Assembly: GCF_027887165.1 (NCBI RefSeq)
Contig: NC_077227.1
Coordinates: forward strand, 85,024,102-85,088,101
Direction of reading: 5' to 3'
DNA from: Monodelphis domestica
Taxonomy: Eukaryota; Chordata; Mammalia; Didelphimorphia; Didelphidae
Length of the DNA stretch: 64,000 nt
In this document: positions 56,378 to 64,000 of the stretch, in pieces
How positions within the stretch are numbered: the first letter of the stretch is position 1
Layout of the letters: each line of letters begins with the position of its first letter
Program-made: the position numbers and the translations under genes
The notes under the pieces: model-generated
The model's database searches: none
What the model saw: the letters and a program-made list of their open reading frames with translations, nothing else
What the model was told of the DNA's origin: nothing

Positions 56378-59300
56378 TGGACATCATAATATGAGAAATT
56401 ATCAAAGAAAACTGCATTGATAACCTTGAAGAAGAGATTAAAATAGAAATTGAAAGAATCCACAGATTACCTCCAAAAATAAGTCCCCAAATGTCAACTT
56501 CCAGGAATATTATAGCTAAATTCAAGAGCCCCAAAGCCAAGGAGAAAATACTACAAATATCCAGAGAGAAATAATTGAAACACCATGGTGCTTCATTAAG
56601 GATTGCACAGGATTTTGCAGTCCCCACATTAAAGAATTGGAAGGCATGGAATATGATATTCTGGAAGGTGAAAGATCTAGGTTTACAACCCAGAATCACC
56701 TATCTAGAGAAAACTTGGTATAGTCTTTCAGGGGAAAAATGATAATTTAATAAAATAGAAGATTCCCAAGCATTCCTGATGAAAAGATCAGACCTAAACA
56801 GAAAATTTGATGTCCAAATACAAGACCCAAGAAAAGCAAATAAAAAAAGAGAAAACTGAAGGGACTCAATAAGGTCAAACTATTTCTATATGGAAAGATG
56901 ATATTTATAGTTCTTAAAATTTTTTTTCTAGTATTAGAGTAGTTAGAAGGAGAATACATAGAGAATGGCTATAGGAGTAAACTGATAGGGTTGATACAAT
57001 ATGTGAAAAAAAGTTAAGGAGTAAAAAAATGATTGTACTGAGAGAAAAGAGAAGGGAGAGGTGGAATGGGATAAATTATCTCCTCTAAAGAGACATGAAA
57101 AACTATTACAGTGAAGGGGAAGATGAGAGTGGTGATGGTTAATGTTTAGACCTTACTCTCATTGTAAGTGGCTCAGAGATGGAATAACAACCATACTTAT
57201 TTGGATATAGAATACTATCTTACCCTATAGAGAAGTAGGAGGGGAATAAAATGGAGAGGCTGGGGGTAATGTAAGGGAGAGAGAAGTAGAAGGTGGTGAT
57301 TAAAAGCAAAATACTATGAGGAGGGACAGAGCAAAAGGAGAAAGAACAAGATCAAAAGGTTCGAATAAGGGAGTGGTGGAACACCCAGTTACTAAAACAT
57401 AACTGTGAATAAGAATGGGATGAACTCACCCATAAAATGGAAGCAAATAACAGAATAGATTAAAAACCAGAATCCTATCAAATGTTGTTTGCAAGAAACA
57501 TATTTAAAGCAGGGAGACACACACAGAGTAAAAGAAGGGGTTGGGGAAGAATTTATTATGCATGATCTGAAATAAAAACAGTAAGAGTAGCAATCATGAT
57601 CTCAGACAAAACTAAAGCAATAATAGATCTGATTAAAAAGACATACATTTTGCAAAATAACCCAAAACAATGAAATAATATCAACAGTAAACATATACCC
57701 ACCAAATGATATAGATTCCAGATTTTTAAAGGATTAATTAAATGAGCTTCAGGAGAAAATAGACAGTAAAACTCTACTACTTCCCTTTTCATATCTAGAT
57801 AAGTGAAATCAAAAAATAAGAAAGAAGTAAAAGAAGAGGATGATATTTTGGAAAAGTTAGAACTAATATATCTCTGGAGAAAACTGAATGGAAATAGAAA
57901 AGAATAAACTATTATTCTGCAGTACATGGCTCTGACACAAAAATTCACCATGTTTTAGGGCATAAAAACTTTACAACCAAATGCAGAAATAATAAATGCA
58001 TCCTTTTTAGATAATAATGCAATAAAAATTATAATCAAAAAAGGTCTATGGAAAACAAAAATTTATTGGAAATTAAACAATCTAATGTAAAAAAAGAGAT
58101 GGATCAAAGAACAAATTATAGGAACAATCATTAATGAGAACCACAATGAGGAGACAATATATAAAAATTCATGGGATACAGCCAAAGCAGTACTTAAGGG
58201 AAAATTTATGTCTCTAAATGCTTACATCAATAAAATAGAGAAAATACAAATCAATGAATTAGGCATGCAATTAAACAAACTTGAAAAAGACCAAATTAAA
58301 AATCCCCAACATTAAAGACTGAATTTGAAATCATAAAAATTAAAAGAGAAACTAATAAAATTGAAATATAAGAGAACAATTGAACTAATAAATAAAACTA
58401 GGAGTTGGTTTGATGAAGAAACAAATAAAATAGAGCATTGGTAAATTTGATTAATAAAAAGAAAGAAGAAAATCAAATAATCATTATCAAAAATAAAAAG
58501 GATGAACTCCCTACCAATGAAGAGGAAATTAAAGAAAGCATTTGGAGCTATTTTGACCAATCATATTCCAACAAATCTGACAATCTAAGTGAAATGGATG
58601 AATCTTTACAAAAATATAAATTGCCCAGATTAACAAGAGGAAATAGAATACTTATACAATCCCATTTCAGAAAAATAAATTGAAGAAACCATCAATGAAC
58701 TCCATAAGGAAAACCTCCCAGAGCCAGATGGATTCACAAATGAATTCTATCAAACATTTAAAGAACAACTTATCCCAATATTTTCCAAACCATTTGGGAA
58801 AACAGGCAGAGAGGGAATTCTACCAAATTCTTTTTATGACACAGATATGGTACTGTAACCTAAGCCAGGAATAATAAAAACAGAGAAATAAAACTATAGA
58901 CCAATTTCCTTAATGAATATAGATGCAAAACCTTTAAATAAAAAACTAGCAAGGAAACTATATTGTAAGGATCATTCATTATGACCAAGTGGGATGTATA
59001 ATGGGAATGCAGGGCTAGTTTAATTTTAGGAAAACTATCAGCACAATTGACCATATCAATACTAATCAAACTAAGGAAATCACATGATTATCTCAACAAA
59101 TGCAGAAAGAAACATTAGACAAACTACAAACCCATTCCTATTAAAAACATTAGAAAGCATAGGAATAAATGGTTCATTCCTTAAAATGATGTCTTATTTA
59201 CCTAAAACCATTACCAAGTATCATCTGCAATGGTGATAAGTTAGAAGCCTTACCAATAAGATCAATAGTGAAGCAAGGATGCCCATTATCACCACTATTA

Positions 59301-61459
59301 TTTAATATTGTTTTAGAATTTCTAGCTTTAGGAATAATAAAAGAAATTGAAGAAATTAAAGTAGACTGAGAAGAAACTAAACTATCACATTTTGCAGATG
59401 ATTTTATGGTATACCTAGAGAATCCTAGAGATACAACTAAAGATCTAGTTGGGATAACTAATAACTTTAGTAAAGTTGCAGGATATAAAATAAATCCGCA
59501 TAAATCATCAGCATTTCTATATAATACCATTAAGGTTCAGCAGCAAGAGATAGAGAAATTCCATTTAAAATAACTCTAGACAATATAAAACACCTGGGAA
59601 TTTACTTGCCAAGACAAACCTAGGAAGTATACGAATACAATTTGAAAACACTTTTCACACAAATAAAGTCAATTTTAAACAACTGAAAAAATATTAACCT
59701 TTAATGAGTAGGTCCAGCAAATATAGTAAAAATGACAATTCTACCTAAATTAATTTACTTATTCAGTGACATGCCAATTAAACTATCAAATAATTATTTT
59801 ATAGAACTGGAAAAAATAATAAAATTCATCTGAAAGAATAAAAAATCAAGAATATCAAGGGAACTAATGAAAGAAAATGTGAAGGAAGAAGGCCTAGATG
59901 TACCTTATCTCTAACTGTAATCATCAAAATAATCTTGTACTGGCTAAGAAATAGAACGATAGATCAATGGAATAGATTAGATATACAATATAGAAGGCAA
60001 CCTTAGCTACCTAATGTTTGACAAGCCCAAAGACGCCAGGTTTTGGAATAAAAATTCACTATTTAACAAAAATTGCTGGTAAAATTGGAAAATAGTATGG
60101 AAGAAACTAAGTAGAGAGCAATATCTCATACCCTATACCAAGATAAAGTCAAAATGGATATATAATTTAGATATAAAGAGTGATGCTATAACTAAACTAG
60201 GGGAACATAGAATAGTTTACCTGGAAGATCTTTGGAGAAATGAACAAAGAAGAATTAGAGGGGGGTTATAGGATATAAAATGAATAATTTTGATTACAAT
60301 AAATTAAAAAGCTTTTATACAAACAGAATTAATGTAATCAATATTAGAAAGGAAACAACAAACTGGGAAGTTTTTTTTAATAACAAATTTCTTTGATGAG
60401 GACCTAATTTATCAAATTTATAGAGAATTAAGTCATATTTACAAGACTACAAACTACAAGACTACAAATTGTCAAAGGATATGAATGAGCAATTTTCAGA
60501 TGAAGAAATCAAAGCCATCAATAATCATATAAAATCATTCTTGATTAGAGAAATGCAAATTAAAACAACACTGAGGTACCACCTTACATCTATCAGCTTG
60601 TCCAATATGATTAAGTAAGAAAAGTGATAAATGTTGGAGGAAATGTGGCAAAATTGGGACACTAATATATGGTTGGTGGAGTTGTGAACTGATCCAACAA
60701 TTCTGGAGGGCAGTTTGGAGCTATGCCCAAAGGGCTATAGAATTGTGCATACTCTTTGATTCTGTAATACCACTACTAGGTCTGTATCCCAAAGAGATAA
60801 TAAAAAAAGGGAAAGAACCTACTTGTACAAAAATATTTACAACTGCTCTTTTTGTTGTGGCAAAGAATTGCAAATTGAGGGGATGCCTATCAGATGAGGA
60901 ATGAGTAAACAAATAGTGGTACCTGTTGGTGCTGGAATACTATTGTTATATAAGGAATGATAAAGAAGATGATTTTAGAAAAAGCTGGAAAGATCTGCAT
61001 GAAATTATGCAGAGCAAAATAAGCAGAATGGAAAGAATATTGTATGCAATAATGGCAATATTGTATGATGAGCAACTGTGAAAACTTGACCACTCTCAAC
61101 AATGCAATGTTCTAGGACAATACTGAAAAATTTATGACAGGGAATGCTATCTACCTCCAGAGAAAGAAATATTGGACTTGGATGGATGTGAATCAAATAT
61201 TTTACATCAGTGTACTTATGATTTTATTTTGGGTTTTTGGTTTTGTGAGTGTGCTTACAGCAAAGACCAATATGGAAGTGTGTTTTGCAAGTAAAAAAAA
61301 ACAAGCATAAAAGGGATTCATAAGATCTGCTCTTGAACCTCAGTTCTTACACTACTAATTTGAGGATCTTGGGTAGGATATCTCAACTCTTCAAGACTCA
61401 GTTTCCTCTTCAGTAACATGAAGATGGTCATAATTGAATCAACCATTTCACAGTATTAC

Positions 61460-61640
61460 ATGTACTAAGAATTATAAGAGGTCCCAGAAGTCACCTAATC
61501 CAAATTATATCTGGCCAAGAATTCATCTTGCAACACCTATAAGTTGTCATCTAACCTCAGCTTGGAGTCCTCCAGTGGGAAACCCATCAAGTCCTGGGGC
61601 AGTCCATTCTTCATTTACTTTGATTCTTAAAAGTTATCAT
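61460..61640 (-). mobile_element. L3/CR1 fragment, antisense
   Basis: GAGGTCCCAGAAGTCACCTAA, GGAGTCCTCCAGTGGGAAACC and GGGGCAGTCCATTCTTC are L3 start blocks, as at 480-660 and 46000. Confidence 0.65.
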
Positions 61641-61734
61641 AAGATTATTCTTTGGGCAAGGACTTGCAAATTGTAAAGCACTACTACATAAATGTGAATT
61701 ATTGTTTTTTCTTACCAGTTTGGATGAGAAAAGT

Positions 61735-62085
61735 ATATTAGAAAGAGCATTGGATTTGGAGTCCAAACTTCTAGGTTCAAATCTGGGTTCTTCTATTTAT
61801 TGGCTATATGGCATTTATGTGATGAAGAAGTCAGCTTACTTGTTCAGGCCTCAGTTTTCTCATCTGTAAAATAAAGAGTTTGAGCAACCTGTCTTTTAAG
61901 TTTCCTTCCAACTTTAAATCTTTGACACCTTCAGTCTCTCTGAGCTTTAGTTTTCACAACTGTAAAAAATGAATAAAAAAATTTTTAATCTACGTTACAA
62001 GGTTGTCATGGAGATTCAAAAGAAAAGTGAATGTAATACATTTTGTAGCTATAAAGCATTGTATAAATCAATGTAGGCTACCATC
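61735..62085 (+). mobile_element. MIR SINE fossil
   Basis: GCATTGGATTTGGAGTCCAAA, CCTCAGTTTTCTCATCTGTAA and TACAAGGTTGTCATGGAGATT in MIR order; possibly two overlapping pieces. Confidence 0.7.
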
Positions 62086-62640
62086 TTCATTATTATTTAG
62101 TATTATTCTTCCTAGATAGATGTATAGGTTGGAATGTTGCACTTTACATATCTTCTGGGTACTGTTATCTACTCTATATACTTCTAGATTCCTTTCTATA
62201 TCATAAGGTAAAATGCTTTCAGTAGGAACTCCAAGAAATTTCAACATTGGATCATAATATTGGATTTTCTCATTGTTAATATGTTGTTAGAAATCTCATT
62301 CCAGTATAGAAATAGGTAACACTCAGCAGCTATAGTGAATTGAGTGAGAAGAAATACTTTGAACCCATTTGCAGAAGGCAGAAGGCACTCTGAGCACAAC
62401 TTTAGTTTCTTTTCTCTTCCTACCTGAATAATTCTGTCAGAGTGACTGGTTTAAAATATTGAGTGAGTTTTTGTTTAAGGATAATTATATTTGAAGTGAG
62501 GCAAGTGATGGAGGAGTTGAAAGATAATAGGACAATATAATCATATGGAGTTTGGAGTCCCAGATTTACTCTGTCCCATTGGGCAAATTACTTAGCCCCT
62601 TAACATTTCTATTTCTTCATCTATAAAAGAAGGGGTTGGG

Positions 62641-62905
62641 CTTTGTTGTTGCTGTTCAGTCATTTTTAAATTGGGTAAACTTTTTTGTGGCCCCATATGG
62701 GGTTTTCTTGTCAATGATACTGGAGTGGTTTGCCATTTCCTTTTCCAGTTCATTTTATAGCTAAGGAGATTGAAAGAGACAGGATTAAGCTAACTTGCCC
62801 AGAGTCACATAGCAAATAAGTGTTTGAGGTCAGATTTGAACTCAGAAAGATAGATCTTTTAACTCCAGGCTTAGCACTCTATCCACTGTACCACCTAGCT
62901 GCCCA
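62641..62905 (-). mobile_element. MAR/CORE-type SINE, antisense, full length
   Basis: TTTGTTGTTGCTGTTCAGTC, GGAGTGGTTTGCCATTTCC, AACTTGCCCAGAGTCACATA, CAGATTTGAACTCAGAAAGA and CTATCCACTGTACCACCTAGC. Complete from tail to tRNA-like head. Confidence 0.85.
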
Positions 62906-64000
62906 GGTGAATCAAGTGTAAAAATATTTCTCTAAAACAATTTTTTTAAATTTTTGATCATTTTTATACAAGTATGCTCAAAGGAACTATGCTCCAAATG
63001 CATAATTCAGAATTCACGTCTTCCTACTAAAAATGCTGATATAGAACATAGCAAAGTTCTTTTGTTATAAAATTTGTATTTTACATGTCCCGGGCCAGAG
63101 AAATCATCTGTTATAAAACTGTTTACTTTACCAAATTTGTGATAGCTGTGTCTGGGTCCACTTGAGGCAAGCCAAGAAGATTCGAGGTTCAGGATGGAAG
63201 AAGAGAAAGCATTCTCTGAAATCCATAGTCTATAACCAGAGGGACTGGCGAGCTGATATTCAAGGCCTGAGATAAGTTGGAGAAATGGTCCTAATCAGAG
63301 AGTTTAAAGCCAGGGATTCACCAACAGAGAAGGCAAAGGGCAGGCAGTACCACAAAAGTCATACAAAACTATTAGAACACTCACATGACTTCCTGGAAAT
63401 CCACTCTAAAAAGAGTAATAATAAAAATTCAGATGATGATTGGAGAAACCCAGCATGAATATTCTCTTCTTGACACATCCTATTCAGAATAAAGCATGTA
63501 GAAGTCCTCCAGAAAAATGGGGCATCACCTCATGACCTTAGCTGGTTTCTTTTCTGCTTTATTTGGTTGGATGTTTAGAGTGGAATACAGCAGAGAAATA
63601 ATATAATACAATTTTGCCTTCTTGACATAAGCTTTTTTTGCATTCTCTGTCATAGAGAGGGTGTTAAGACTACTAAATTAAATATGTAATACCAGGAGAT
63701 ATAGAGCTGGAAGGAAGCTTCAAAATGATCTGGTTCTTATTTACAGTTGAAGAAAGTGAGGAAAAGTGAAGGGAAGTGAATTTCCCAAAGTGTCACAGGT
63801 AGAAAGTGACAGAACAGGGATTCTGACTTCAATGCTAGGGCTTAATTTTTTAGAAGTTCCATCAATAACTTTTTGTGATATCTTATTCCATTAATTCCTC
63901 TGATTTTTGATGACTAGAGAGCCATCCTGAATTACTCAAATTGATGAAATTGATGTTCCTTCATAGCTCAAGGTATTTTTCAAAATTAAGTTACATTTTC

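Larger units (their letters stand above)
54561..61301 (+). mobile_element. Near full-length, decayed L1 LINE
   Basis: Begins GGGAGGCAGAGCCAAAATGG, the marsupial L1 5' end, and ends with an A run at 61292-61301; about 6.7 kb including a SINE. In order: 5' UTR (54561 to about 55700); ORF1 remnant with the C-terminal block read as GLQPRITY near 56673; ORF2 endonuclease near 57450-57960 (LQETYLK-like, NIYPPN); reverse transcriptase near 58700-59560, with [24 protein letters not shown] and FADDF (the catalytic Asp pair); C-terminal region and 3' UTR. Many stops and frameshifts break both ORFs, so it cannot move. Short open frames on either strand here are its debris. No convincing target duplication was found. 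Confidence 0.9.
34568..64000 (+). other. HTR7: HTR7 intron 1 (5' part)
   Basis: Starts at the GTAAGC donor after exon 1 and runs off the window. No sequence coding for the exon 2 start (human YLGITRPLTYPVRQNG) was found on the plus strand, which fits the very long first intron of the human gene. The contents are the repeats listed separately. The stretches between them (for example 35000-37500, 50430-51400, 53470-54250, 62910-64000) show no gene I can support. Confidence 0.85.

Noticed and set aside
56242-59530. Several ORFs on the minus strand between 56 and 59.5 kb
   Set aside because: They are antisense shadows of the A-rich L1 coding strand.

Overview
The window is vertebrate nuclear DNA, very probably from a marsupial. 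Two real genes are visible, and both are host genes conserved across mammals. The rest is AT-rich intron and intergenic DNA full of interspersed repeats. The marsupial call rests on many copies of tRNA-type SINEs whose sequence matches, from memory, the opossum/wallaby SINE1 and MAR-like families. It also rests on L1 LINEs with marsupial-type 5' and 3' ends, alongside old mammal-wide L2, L3/CR1, MIR and hAT fossils. The species cannot be fixed from the sequence alone.

Gene 1 is RPP30 (RNase P/MRP protein subunit p30), on the minus strand. Exons 1 to 6 lie at 20768-20687, 19134-19079, 17824-17768, 17343-17269, 13278-13207 and 8375-8286. All have clean GT/AG splice sites and encode residues 1-144. 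The remaining exons are not seen and should lie to the left of the window. Its start sits in a CpG-rich promoter (about 20400-21240) with a near-perfect ZNF143/STAF site, an E-box, CCAAT boxes, an ETS site and a perfect RFX X-box.

Gene 2 is HTR7 (serotonin 5-HT7 receptor), on the plus strand. Only its first coding exon is present (33999-34567), inside a CpG island with GC boxes and two small upstream ORFs. The exon ends inside the DRY motif after transmembrane helix 3. Everything from 34568 to 64000 is intron 1. The two genes are divergent, with starts 13.2 kb apart, which is the RPP30/HTR7 order known from human chromosome 10q23.

Repeat landscape: three solo LTR fossils have inferable 4-bp target duplications (6820-7185, 11578-12385, 52398-53070), and a fourth LTR-like block lies at about 30283-30644. 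A nearly full-length but decayed L1 lies at 54561-61301 with a SINE inserted into it. A nested stack at 46000-50050 has an L3/CR1 element split by an L2, which is itself split by a SINE and an L1. Two 7SL RNA-derived copies, a hAT miniature transposon with visible terminal inverted repeats, two local tandem duplications and several long microsatellites complete the picture.

I found no CRISPR, operon, toxin or other prokaryotic-type system, and nothing I would call a new biological system. The most useful leads are the RPP30 promoter architecture, the 7SL-derived copies in a marsupial and the nested insertions that give a relative chronology.
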